From contig NC_133301.1 of the NCBI RefSeq assembly GCF_005239225.2, positions 8,928,318-8,992,317 of the forward strand: a DNA stretch of 64,000 nucleotides, written 5' to 3'. The notes under the pieces are model-generated. The model saw nothing but the letters and a program-made list of their open reading frames with translations. It was not told the DNA's origin and searched no databases. The position numbers and the translations under genes were made by a program. This document shows positions 35,316 to 47,558 of the stretch, piece after piece (the stretch's first letter is position 1; each line of letters opens with the position of its first letter). The DNA is from Populus alba (lineage: Eukaryota > Streptophyta > Magnoliopsida > Malpighiales > Salicaceae).

Positions 35316-38032
35316 TTAGGCACCACTCTCATCAGCTGGCATCTGACCCATCATGCCAAAATTGTTGGCATGTTTGGGCCTCCACTCAGTCCTTCCCCTC
35401 ACGATCTCAGCACCATCCTCATGTCGCAGCAAATGTTGACACTCAAGTCCACCAGGACTGCCCAAATTTCCAATGCCAGCACCAGATACAGCGGTCAAGG
35501 ACTGCAGCACGCTGTCCCTGCCACACTCCCTCCTGTACTCCAGAGTAATGGCAGCAAGCTCATGACTCTCCAGGATTGGGGGAGGAGCGCTCTGCAACAA
35601 ACCACCACCATTACGTTAGGTGAACTAAAAAAAGCAGGGTGAAAAGCTTTGGGAGGGAAGCGGACTGAATCAGTTCATAGCACATTTGACTTTTATCCTC
35701 TGACATAAACTGGATTGTGATCAATGTTCCCAGAGGAAAAAATTCAACTGCCAGACCACTTGTTTTTTCTATCCAAGCAAGGACATAATTCGACATTAAA
35801 AACTAGCACCATGTGCATTGAAAGACATTAAAAATTAGTACCACCTGGTGGGTCTCCTTCCGGTGGTGTATAAGCCAAGATAGACATTAAAGTTGACAGG
35901 TTATCAAGAATGAACAGGGTTGCGGAAGGCATGCATTATAAAACCAAAACAATCATTAAACTCAGACTAAATTAGTGTTTTACAGTCTGGCTGTCAGTTT
36001 GAGCTGCTGGGCCGATCACAGAAAGATTATCCGCAGGTTGGTTTGCTGCAAGCAAACTTCATTCTATTTTTAATATTTGATTTAGCACCGTCAACAAGTT
36101 CTCTATTGAGTTGTCATATATAGGCAAGAGCATGTTCATTAGATCAGAGAAAGCAAATTGCCATGCAAACATTAGAGGTCAACAAAAATGTCAACTAATG
36201 TACGCTCGTAAAAAACTTTATTTGTTGAATTAAAACCAAAAGGGCCAAGTTTTGACTGAATCCCAAGCACAATTAGCCTTCCGGGAAGGATCTCTCTCAC
36301 TTTCTGTCCAACCATTTTAATGAATTGTTGTGCGATTGCAAGTTAAAGAAACCCAAATAAAATAAAATATAAAATAAAACGTGAGTGAGAAGAAAACAGG
36401 CAATGATTAAAAGTTAAAACTGGAATATTTTAGGTTGCAGAATATACCTCAAGGATCCAGCCTATGTATTTCACATTGTTAACATGCTGGTTGACATCTA
36501 AATCATTCCATCTAGGCTGTGAATCAGAGAAGACGCATAACAATGATCACAACAGGCGAGTGGATTATTATAGGTAATAAAACCTTCAGTGAAACTAACT
36601 ACATAAGTTTTGGCAGATCCACTTACAGTTAGGCCTTTGCGGATATAGTCCGCTGTCTTGTCGTCAAGTTTTGGCAGCTTTGTGCTGTCCTCGTTCACTA
36701 CAGGATCAGAATTCAGAAAAAAAGGCTCTATTTCACCTCGAACATCTTCAGGAATTTTAGATAACCTCCTTGTCACTTTATTCATCATCACCCATAAACT
36801 GAAAATTTTCAAAAACCAGAAGTTTAAAATCGATTAGTCAGCAGAATGAGGATGGAATTGAAAAGCACAACAAAAGAATAGATCACTTCCAAACAGTTTT
36901 CTACCTGGAGGCTCTTGTAAGAGTTTCACCAGTTTTAGCATCACGGACAAGCCAATCACGGCGCATACCATTCTTTCCTGATGCACTCACCCAAGTATCC
37001 ACGTGGACAACATCACCCCTGCAAGACAAAATAAGTAAGCCCTCTATTACGTATTAGCATCAACCCGACAAGAACAAGTGCCAAGGGGTCAGGTGCCAGC
37101 TAATCATCTGGAACAAAATAAGCCTAAAGATTTTCATACGGCGTATGGAAACAACTTAGCATTACAAAGAATGCTAACAACAATATAGTTTACAATGTAT
37201 AAGAACAACGCATATAAGGTTGCGGACTCTTGCACTAGATAGAAATAATGCAGATTGGATTATGTCTCACCATGTAGGATAACGATCGACTAGAATCTGC
37301 ATTCGAGTTACCACCCATATCAGGTTCCTTTTGGACATCTCTGGGGTTGAACCAAATCCATCTCCAAGAAGCCCAGCAGTCTTAACATGATTAAGTGCTG
37401 TTTCCTGCAGCCAATGAAAAAAGAAAAAGAAACTATTCAAACTAGTGGAGAAAATATAAACACCTCCCAAAATAACTTCGAAGTTTGTTTTTTTATGTCC
37501 AAGAATAAGAGAAAATTTGAGTACATAACCATACTTGTAAATGGTTCATCAACGTCTCTATAGACGCAGTACGATCTGCACCAATTTCATATGACCTAAT
37601 TGAGAAATTCTGGCTGAAGACAAGACCATCTTGGACAATTCTTCCAATACCAAAGGGATCAATAAGCATGTCAGCTCGCTTTGGTTTCCAATCAAGCATC
37701 ATCCACTGCTTCTCTGCTGCCAAAAACATGGTTGTAATTGCAGCAAGAAGCATGCTCCAATCAGGTATTTGGTTGATAAATGTCCGGGGTGCCGGTGATG
37801 AGACAACATCCTCCTTCTTCGCAGTTTCCACTGATGTTGTCAAGCCAACTGGAGAGCCATTTATTTTCGGAGGAGCTTGGGCATTTGCCTTAACCTGCAA
37901 AGCCCCAGAGGAAGCAGATTTCGATTTGATTCCTCCCAAACTTGCAGAACCACTACCAACCTTGGAGGACTTGGCATCTCCAGGTGGTGAAGGAACTGGG
38001 AAAATTGATGAAGTAGCTGCTGTGGCAACCAT
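35316..38032 (-). CDS. FATB: Palmitoyl/acyl-ACP thioesterase, chloroplast (FATB), six coding exons
   Basis: Hydrolyses saturated acyl-ACP, mainly palmitoyl, in the plastid, releasing fatty acids for export. Coding exons on the minus strand: 38032-37535, 37404-37271, 37018-36905, 36798-36627, 36516-36448, 35591-35316. All introns are GT-AG and the total of 1263 bp encodes 420 residues. The N-terminus (MVATAATSSIFPVPSPP) is a Ser/Ala-rich transit peptide, probably cleaved near LQVKANAQ. A hydrophobic segment, DWSMLLAAITTMFLAAEKQW, follows as in other FATBs. The two hot-dog repeats carry the catalytic residues Asp313, Asn315 and His317 (DVNQHVNN) and Glu351/Cys352 (YRRECGRDS). All expected residues are present, no stop or frameshift was seen, and the length is normal. 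It is the only clearly intact host gene here. Confidence 0.96.
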
Positions 38033-39135
38033 GACGTGATTGTAGAACCAACAAATCAGCTAGAGCCTGAAGATTCGATTGAATCCAATTTTTTTTTTTA
38101 AAAAGTACAAGCAATCTTCTAAGAAAACACCTTCCTGCAACATTCATAAACAACACGTTGATTGTAAAAATGAAAATTACAAGGTACAGATGATAGCCCA
38201 AATATGTTAAAGAGAAAAAAAAAACAGCAAGTCCCACTTTCATGAATAAGCAAGCATGATAATATCTCTATTTATGTAAGGACCAAAAAGAGCCTTGAAA
38301 GTCTCTACGAATTTCTTCATCTCAAAAATGAAATTTACCAGATTAGAAAACGGGAATTAATTTTCCAATCACAAAAAGAATAGGAGCTGAAGCTTTACCA
38401 GAATCCAAATGGAGATTTAAAAGAAAAATTCCGATTTTAAACGTATTTACATCTAACGTAACAATGATGGAAAGAAACAAAAACACAGTGCAGATCTGAC
38501 CATAAAATGGCAAATAATAGTTACGATATTAGCAATAACAACAAGACGCTTTTACACTCTAAAGAAAAACACAAACAATATGAGAGACAGAGATAGAGAC
38601 AGGCGTTTGGTTGCAGAGAAAATGCAATAAATTGTATAGAGACAGGCGTTTGGTTGCTGAGAAAATGCAATAAATTGTTTAAAGTCTAAATCAGATCTCT
38701 CCGTTACATTTCAAAAACCTCATTATCCTCTCATTGCATGAGCATCTGGGAAACCAAACAGAAAAAAAAAATATACCAGTTACCAGATCAACAATAAAAT
38801 ACGGTATAATGAAGGAAAATCTCCAAGTCCGTACGTACCTCAGAGGAGAGGGAGAGGGAGAGAGGCAGAGCAGCTCAACAAAAACAAGAAATTTGTAGGA
38901 GAGGAAAAGAAGAGAAGGGCTATAGCGCCATTTAGGATCCAAAAACACCTCGATTCTATCTCTTTGCCGTATCTTCTAGGGCTGTCGATGACCTTTCTTA
39001 GGTTTCTTTTTCTGCTCTGGGTTTTTTCAGCCTTCGTTGTGGTTTCCGCAAAAGCCAAAATGTAAAAATAAAAAGAATAAGAAAAGAGCGAAAATAAGCA
39101 AGGTTGGAGAGAGAGAGAGGATTTAGGGCTAGCGG
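38033..39135 (-). other. FATB: FATB 5'UTR with a leader intron
   Basis: Directly upstream of the ATG the minus strand shows an acceptor (TTCAG, AG at 38068-38067), leaving 34 bases of leader (38066-38033). A donor GAG|GTACGT lies at 38838-38837, so a leader intron of about 772 bp (38838-38067) is likely, with the first leader exon from 38839 to about 39135. That exon is CT-rich on the transcript strand. A 5'UTR intron is typical of plant FATB genes. Splice sites are inferred from sequence only. Confidence 0.7.
38594..38681 (-). repeat. 43-bp tandem duplication in the FATB leader intron
   Basis: Two adjacent units, each with GAGACAGGCGTTTGGTTGC and AATGCAATAAATTGT, starting 43 bp apart and differing at very few positions. 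This indicates a recent local duplication. Confidence 0.88.
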
Positions 39136-39160
39136 CTTAGTGGGTGGTAGGGAGTGCTGG

Positions 39161-39167
39161 CTTTATA
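39161..39167 (-). promoter_or_regulatory. FATB: TATA box of FATB
   Basis: Minus strand CTATCTATAAAGCC. It would place transcription start near 39130, consistent with the CT-rich leader that follows. Confidence 0.6.
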
Positions 39168-40899
39168 GATAGTTGTCCACCTGGCCCCTGCCGCCCCTCC
39201 TTCAAAATTCCCATTTCCCCATCGCTTCCGCTATCTTATTTACTGTTTTGCCACCCTATCCTTATCCTCGTATCATTTACTCTATTTTAATGGGTTAACT
39301 TCGCATTAAAGGTTTACTCAATTTTTTCACTGTATTTATTCTTTAAGACATTATATTTTATATTCTATTTATAAATTCATAATACTTCGCATCTTTATCC
39401 TAACATTAAAAAAAATAACAAAAAAATATCAAATAATTTACAAGCACATTAAAATAACACAATTATCATTAAAAAAACTCTTTATATCATGATAAAAAAT
39501 AAAATCTTAGTCATTAGTCTTCATTATAATTATAACCAAAAACATTAATTTCAAACAACAACTTCCCTCTCATATAACACTTTTTCTTCCATCTCCTCTA
39601 CAACATTAAAAGTTTGTTTGAAATTATTTATAGTTATTTTTTAAAAGTGTATTTAGCATGTAAAAATATTAAATTGATTTTTTAGTGTTTTTTTGATATA
39701 CTGATATAAAAAAAATATCTTAATAAAATTCATTCTAATGTATCTTCAAGCGAAAAACTATTTAAAAAAACACTTTATACCCTAATCTCAAACACACACT
39801 AAGTCATCAACTACTTCGTTCCCTCTCCCTTGAAAATTTGTTCAATATTTTCTCTATTCTTATCATCAAAATAAAATATATGTTCCTTTCGTGAAGCCAT
39901 AAATATTAGGTATTTTTTTCTTTTTAGAATACACAAAACACAATAAATGAAATATATCTCCTAATGAATGGTAACTTGAGCCTAGAAAATTTAAATGTAT
40001 AGGCATTAGTGTAGCATCTCCTTTGATTTTGGACCTAGTACAAAATTCAAATATCAAAACTTCAAAGTTCAACCTTTTATATGTTTTAAACAAAACAATT
40101 TCTTCTTATCAATTTGACATAAAACTACCACGCTCCCCTTTTTAACCTCTCAACTATCTAAAAAAATAGAATTTTTCTTATATATATATATGTGTGTGTG
40201 TGTGTCACAACCTCGGATGTACTCCTTTCCATCCATTAACACTATCCATAACCATCTACATATATATCTTTCAATCTTAACAAAATCACAACCAATTTTG
40301 CAATACATGAATACAATAGAAGCACTTAAAAAATTAAAACATCATAATATTTTATTTAAAATGAAAAGATGAAATTCATTATCATTAATATAGTTTTACC
40401 ATAAAAACACAACAATCCTTATAATTCAACAAATATGTTTATTATAATCTTCTAAGAAGTATATGAATATCATAAAATAAAATAAAATTCTATAGCTAAA
40501 TGGAGACTGATGAAAGTCCAATAATTATATGAAAACATTCAGGAAATCCTATAACTAAACAGAACTAAACATCTGATAACTAATATCATGACAAACTAAT
40601 TTTGAGGAGCATATGAAGAACCTATAAAAAATAAACATACTAAAATTCAAAAAACAAAAAAAAAAGTTATATCATCACATTATGCATTAATAAATCATAC
40701 ATATATTTAAAATATATTTACAACTCCCATAAACTTCATTGTTACTTCCCTCACCATAAACATTTTTCCTACCGCTTATTAGTAATAGTAATTCACCATT
40801 CAAACCTTTACTCCAACAAATAACATGTAAACCCAGCATTTGAGCTAACTTTTTCATATTGCATTAGATTCACAATGTTGGTTCCCATACAATAATACC
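39168..40899. other. AT-rich intergenic DNA upstream of FATB
   Basis: No gene recognised. A (TA)n(TG)n tract lies at about 40179-40205. Confidence 0.5.
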
Positions 40900-41350
40900 C
40901 AAAGGTAACTTAACATTAAGGGTAATCATATCTAACCCACCACAACGTCCATTCGAGGTGCAGTAATATGAATAATAACCAATCCTTGGTTTCAATTGAC
41001 TTTCGTGTCTAAGGTGTATGTTTGACACCTTTCTGGTCTATGCTCATGCAACTAACTATAAATTGCCCACTACCTTCACTATTAAAGCAAGCACGTTAAT
41101 TTTATAATCAAGTCTCTATTTTCTCATGGTCAAATTAATGTTAACTACTTTAGGGCCATACTCTTATGGTCAACTCTCATGCATAAAATGCATCCATCTT
41201 TCCCTTCAAGGGATTTGACCTTATCCCTATACATGTGGCCGACTATACTACATACAACTCATATGTATTTTTTTTTGCAATTTAAATTTATTTAGGTAAT
41301 CCCCCACTCATGTGGTCAACATATTACACACAACATTTATCTAAACTAAT
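40900..41350 (-). repeat. Degenerate repeats related to those at 3.3-3.6 kb, opposite orientation
   Basis: Reverse-strand phrases such as GACCACATGAGTGGGGGATTA and GGCCACATGTATAGGGAT resemble GGCTATATGAGTGGGGGCTA near 3550. They lie downstream (minus-strand sense) of the decayed integrase at 42.65-43.8 kb, so they may be part of its 3' LTR. Confidence 0.4.
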
Positions 41351-42649
41351 ATCCACATTGATATTTCTTGAGTCTTTATCATTCCATATAATCATAATAT
41401 TGAGAATAATGACTTATATTAATTACTATAAATTAAAAAAATTGAGGTGGCAAACACCTACATATATTTATTTTTTTTGTCTTGTTCTGCATGCTTGAGG
41501 TCCCACTGCCAATGCCTCTCCAACATGACACCAAATCTTACATGACATTCTCTCATCAAACAACCCAAAAACACAAAATTAGGCTACCACAAAATAGTAG
41601 CCAAAACAGTCTTACTGTTTTGAGAAACGGTTTGACCGTTTCTCAAAGTGGCTAGCCCATTTTTACTATTAGAAAATTTCTTCCTTTGCCTTTTGTTTTG
41701 GCCGAAATCTTCACCCTTATAACCAATTTGGGTTTTAACTTCAAGACAAATCCCTAAATTATAAAAGTTACATACATAACATATAAAAAGATAAATTTTT
41801 AAAAGCACAACACTCAATTTCCACAATTTCTAACATTCAAGAATTGATCTTTCTTCATAGTTTTTCATGCATAACTCAATTTCATCACATTCCTAGTGTT
41901 ACACAATCATAATCATACATAAGATCATATAAAGACAACACCGGGAACATTCTCCTAATTAACTAGACTTAATTAGGATTTTCATTATTAGATTTCTTTT
42001 CAATTTATAGTTTAATTCTCCTAATTACTTCTTATTACATTATTTTTTTAAGGAATCCCTACAAAATACAATAAATCTTCCCCAATCTATATGAACTCTA
42101 ATTTTACAAACAGAATTAACTAAATTATAAGAATAAAAATGTTAAGCACCATACCAAATAGTCATGAATTCACAAGATTACTTCTTAAATACTTTCTTGA
42201 TTTCCCTTTGTTCTTTAATTTTTTTCAGCCTTTCCTTAATTTCCTTGAATACCCTATTATTTTCTTGATTCTTGTGTACTTAATTTTTTTCTTCTACTAA
42301 ATCTCTCTTTGTGTTTCTCTCAATTCTTTATCCTGATGTGTTCTCTCTTAAAAATATAAAGTTCACACAGAGTTCTCCCTTCTTTTTCACCCTTTTATTT
42401 TAAAAGTGACGACTCCTCTCTTTTTCAAGAAAAAACTGTTAATTTTTTTTCCTTTTTCTAAAGGAGAGCTTACTTCTTTTTTAACCCTTAAGTTTCCTAC
42501 TTCCCAATTGCGGTCCTCCCCTTCTAGGTTAATGCTAATATCCAGCCATAATCCCTTTTTTTTTATATATAATTCTAGTTGTTTTTCTGTTTTTTTATTA
42601 GGAATTTTACATTCTTCTCTTCTTACAAATATTTCATCCTTGAAATTTA
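41351..42649. other. AT-rich DNA, probably 3' part of the minus-strand gypsy element
   Basis: No intact coding region. On the minus strand a trace of the post-pol sequence (FKDEIFVRREECKIPN) continues into AT-rich, LTR-like DNA. LTR ends could not be located. Confidence 0.4.
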
Positions 42650-43800
42650 TTTTTCTTACCTTAGTCATCGAATAATATTGGAAGCTTTCTTTTCATCTCA
42701 ACTTCTCTCTCTAATGTTTCTTCCACAACTTGAGAGTTCCTTCATAACACCTTACTAAAAGAACTTCATTGTTCCTTAACTCATTTTTTGTTCTATCCAC
42801 AACCTTTATAGGCTTCATTTACATTATCAAATGTTCTAGGATCTCTATTAGAACTTATGGTAATACCCGAAAGGGACCTATCATGGCTTTCCGAAGTAAA
42901 GACACACCATGCACCTTCGACATCATTGGGGAAGTTCCAATTGATAGGCTATTAGTCCAATTCTCTTTATGACTTCAAACAAACATATGTACCTCAATGC
43001 TAATTTACCATTCATCCCTAATTGAATGATTTTGTTCCATAGGGAAACATGTAGAAATACTCAATCTCCCACCTCAAACTCCAAGGGTCTTTTTCGATTG
43101 TTAACATGGCTCTTTTATTTGTCCCGAGCCATCTTCATTCTTTCCTTGATCATTTTAACTTTATTCGTATTATTTTTTACCAATTTAGACCCTAATATTT
43201 TCATGTCACCTACTTCCTCCTAGCATTTTATGGTGTAACATTTCCTTTTATATAATGCATCAAAAGGGGCCATTCCCACTGTAGTTTGATGACTATTATT
43301 ATAGGTGAACTCCACTAAGGGTAAGTGATCTTTTCACTTTACTCTAAACTCCAAAACACAAGCCTTTAACAAATCCTCAAGATTTTGTATAGTTCTTTCC
43401 ATTTTATCCATTTATTTGAGCATGAAAAACAATGCCCAACTTTAATTTTATCCCTAATACATATTGAATACTTGTTTATAATTGAAAGGTGAACCTTAGA
43501 ATTTGGTCGGATACAATCATTATCAGCACCCTATACATTCTTATCATATTATTTACATGTAACTTTATCAACAGAGTTAGACATCCTCATTGGTAAAAAC
43601 AAAGTAGACTTGGTTAATCGATCTATAATTACCCAAATGATAGAAATAGAGACACAATTAAACTCACATACATACAACTTTACAAGTCAATGACAAATGT
43701 CTCTTGATGATAGAAGAACAAATATAACTATTTCAACTAAGGGTAATGTTACCTAAGAAGTCTATGGATTACTCCATGAACTTCAGCTTGGTTTATCCTT
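42650..43800 (-). pseudogene. Tekay-like chromovirus integrase and pol end (decayed)
   Basis: Read on the minus strand. Near 43640-43570 IWVIIDRLTKSTLFLPMRMS carries the integrase core context. Near 43300-43220 NNSHQTTVGMAPFDALY-like sequence follows. At about 43130-42900 come KSHVNNRKRPLEFEVGD, VFLHVSLWNK, GKLALRYICLFEVIKRIG and AYQLELP, the integrase C-terminal domain. The tail EREVEMKRKLPILF near 42690 matches the end of Tekay/Del pol. Stops and frameshifts are numerous. No intact upstream RT was recognised. Confidence 0.72.
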
Positions 43801-45208
43801 TGAAATATGATTATGACTCCTAAAAGATGTTGTCATGTTGGTGCATTTGGATAATTATTGAAAGGATGCACACTACCTAGACTAATTGCGAACAATTTGC
43901 TTTGAAGCCCATCAATTTAAGATGCATTCCACTCTATAAATATTGGTGATGAAAAAAGAACATCATTAATAATGATAATGTATTTCTTTCTATGATCAAG
44001 TCTAGCTGATTACAAAGCCTTGAAATGATGGAGAATCTTTGCAGATAGATTTGGTCTAAAATGATAAACTTAGCCATATCAGTTAAAGAGATGTTGAAGA
44101 TCATTAGCCAATGATGATTGTATGGTTTTCTTCAAGAATCTAGGAAATGTTGTCATATTAGAGAAGCATGGTCTAATTGAGAAACAACTTCATGGCTATA
44201 TAAGTACCTATAACGGTTGCTAAAAATATAGAGGAGTTATTTGATAAGATTAGATAGGCTGAAAGCCACTTATTATGAAGAACACTAAGCATACAATGAT
44301 GAGCCTTTATTACATGCAAAGTGATGCATGTCTAGATGATTTGACATTTCCATGAAGGTTTATAATAAAATATACTTGAAGAATATGGTTTAACTAGGGA
44401 CAAACATCATGACTGATTTGCAATTTAAAATGAGGTTGACACCAGAAACCTTTTGATAATTGTTGGCAAAATGCACACAGTTAATCGGAGGGTGATTCTT
44501 GAAATAATAATAAAAAGTTAAATGATTTGTTAAACTCCTTCAAGATGAAGCAAGGATCACCATATTTTAGGGCGTGGTTAGACTTGATAAACAATGAGAG
44601 TAGTAATCACTGTGGATAGTCCAGTAAGAGAACTTACATTCGAACGAAGGATTGACATATGATAAATTTAAATGAGCTGGTGAAATAAAGGATTGAGAAG
44701 GCTTTAGATGACAAACCAAGGCATCCTATGACGATGAAGCATCGAAGATGAGAGCCTATATTTTAAACCAAGTAAGGATACATGCATGTCATCTTACCCC
44801 TAAACATTGCATAAATATTTTTGAAAATTTACAGGAAAATCCATAATGAAATCAGTTGAAAAATAATCATTGCGCAATGATAGCAAAGGATCTCAATTTT
44901 AACCCTATAATTAGGGAAAAAAAAAGAGGAGAAAAATCCTGCCATCAAGAACATCTCAATTCTTTGGCATCGAAGAATGTCAAAATGTTCAAACTCCTTG
45001 ACTGGAAAGTATCAGATGTGAACCTTGCAATCAAAGTGTTTTAGATTCAATCAAGATGCCTATGGATAGTTCTAATTGAAGGGAATTAATAGATTAAGAT
45101 TTTAAGTCAACTAAGCTGAAAAAATATGTCACTGAGATATCATGACTCTATCATAAAAGAGTTGCACAGAAGAATAATTGTGAGAATATGGTTCTCTTAA
45201 AAGAAAAA
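43801..45208. other. Unassigned, probably transposon-derived DNA
   Basis: Only short frames, none recognised. Less AT-rich than the flanks in places, with many GATG/AAG words, so it may be a decayed coding part of an element. Confidence 0.35.
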
Positions 45209-45605
45209 GATTTTGGTTTTGGTTAAAGGAGATCGCCAGATTGAGATCTTAAGTTAAACGAGTTAGAGACAAAGATTTTGGTTTTGGTTAAAAGGGATCG
45301 CCAAATTAGGATCTCAGGTTGGCCGAGCGAAAGACAAAGATTTTGGTTCTAGTTAAAGGGGATCGCCAGATTATGATCTTAGGTTGATCCAATTAAAGAA
45401 AAAGATTTTGGTTCTAGTTAAAAGGGATCAACAAATTAGGATCTCAGGTCGACCGAGTTAAAGATAAAAATTTTGGTTATGGTTAAAGGGGATCGACAGA
45501 TTAGGATCTCAGGTTGGCCAAGTTGAAGACAAAAATTTTGGTTATGGTTATAGAGGATCGCTAGATTGGAATCTCAGGTTGGCCGAGTTGAAGACAAAGA
45601 TTTAG
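45209..45605 (+). repeat. Tandem array of six 65-bp units
   Basis: GATTTTGG (or AATTTTGG) recurs at 45209, 45274, 45339, 45404, 45469, 45534 and 45599, exactly 65 bp apart. Each unit continues with GGTTAAAGGGGATCGCCAGA and ATCTCAGGTTGGCCGAGTT or close variants. Units differ by substitutions but not by length. 65 is not a multiple of three and stops occur, so it is not a protein repeat. Confidence 0.93.
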
Positions 45606-47515
45606 AAAGCCAAAAACTAGCCCCTTGGTCTCCAAGTTTGGCAAAACCACTAAAATTCTCAAAACTACCACTACAAAATTAGCCTAATATAAACCCCCTA
45701 AACTATTGCTTTTTTATCCAAAAACCTTTCATTTTGATCAAAGGGCTAAAATTGATCAATCATGATTAATCTTTGATTGAATCTAATAAAAAGACCCTAA
45801 CAAAACCCTATAAATAAACCCTGAAAATCAGAGTTGAAGAGAAGGGAAAAAAGAGGGAAAATGAGGAGATAAATATTGATAAAATACCCTAGTTATGAGG
45901 GTTTATAAGCTTAGCATAAGGGTTTATTTAGTTTTGAAAGGGCATTAAGTTTGTAAAAATAAAACTTTACAAAGAAGAGCAAAGAAGGCGATGGCTATTC
46001 TAGGTTTTTAAATGTATAATTTCTAACCTAAAAATGGATACCATATGGCTTACTTGAGATTTTGGTTGTTATTTGGTCTGCATTTATGTTTGTAAATAAG
46101 GTGATGCTTAAAAAATAAAGGCTGTGTTTTTTTTTTCCTATGATTTTGATTTTACGTTTAGATGTCTATTTTTAGGGTGTGTTTGATGTTTTTAATGTGA
46201 CAAAAGCTTTCTAGTTAGGTTAGTTTGGATAAAATAATGTTTGTTCTTATTTAGTTTGATTAATGCACTATGAAGTAATATTGTTAATCCTAGGTTTACA
46301 AGGCTTGTTCATAACTGAAATATGTTTAAGAAACTAATTTTGAATCCAAATTGCATAGATCTACATACACGCTGGATAAGATTTAGCAGTTTTAGGAATT
46401 GAAACTTCATGCATGTTATTAATAATTTGATGTTATTTGTTAGATATTTGGATTCAACTATGCTTATTATTAGTAATGTGGTTTGTGAGGACCAAAAACA
46501 GTGTGTTTAGAGGCGCTGATGGCCAAATCTGGGTTTTGGTAATAGTTCTTTAATTTCTAGAAATTTTCTATATTATGGGTTCATATTCTTCACATGAACT
46601 TTCGGTTAACCTCTTGTTTTAGAGTTGTTTTAGGTTAATTATTGGCAAAGACATATTAGCTTATTATCTTTAGCAAATAATCTAAGCTTAAAATGCATCA
46701 ATAACATGTATGTATGCATTTAAATTATAGGCTTCTTTCGATTATTTGAACACATTATGATCAAATTATGTATTTGGAGTGCTAATCGAAGAAAATGGAT
46801 GATTGATTCTTGATCGATGCTTGATTATGAACAAAACCTTGCCCTTGATTGCATGAAAACTTGTCTGGTTTGTGATTTGTGCTTGCTGGGTTTCGGTTTG
46901 AATGTTCATCGTGTTTTTCATATTCTTGGTGTTTAATCTGTTTTTTTCAAAAAGATTTTATGTTTTTGTGTTTTTTTTTAGTTTTTATTTGTTTTTGGTT
47001 AAATTGTTTATTTTGCTTTAGTTTCAGGTCAAATCATGGTTTTCAGTTTGGTTTAAAGTTGCACTAGTGTTTTCGAGTCAACCCAATTGATTTTGTTTTG
47101 GGTAAGGTACGAAGGCTTTGTTTGGCTGATTACTTTTTTTTTTTTTTTTATTGAGGATTTCTTGGCCTAAGGGGCTGTTTGACAAACACAATCTTAGACT
47201 TATTTTAACAGTTTTGTTATAAATAAAAATGGTTTTTTACCAAACAGACCCTAAATCAATTCTTAATTTTTTTTTAGAAAATTCAAAAACCAATTTAAAA
47301 TTATTTATAGGTTCATCACATATTTCCGAACAATTTTATTTAATATTAGAGTTGTAGACATACATTATAAGATGATGATCTAGCAATAAAATACTCGCTT
47401 TTCATTGAAATCTCAAAATTTCTAAAAACAATTTCTCATTTAAAAAATACAAAAATATAATTTATTTGGTTTGCATTCGACCAAGTCTCTTAAAAGATAA
47501 AAAAATATATTTTGC

Positions 47516-47558
<43 letters not shown>

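Noticed and set aside
37668..38039. Plus-strand open frame of 123 codons over FATB exon 1
   Set aside because: It is the antisense shadow of the FATB transit-peptide exon and has no independent support.
42387..42675. Two overlapping ~90-codon frames on opposite strands
   Set aside because: They lie in AT-rich DNA at the end of a decayed gypsy pol; only a trace of post-pol sequence is recognisable, not a gene.
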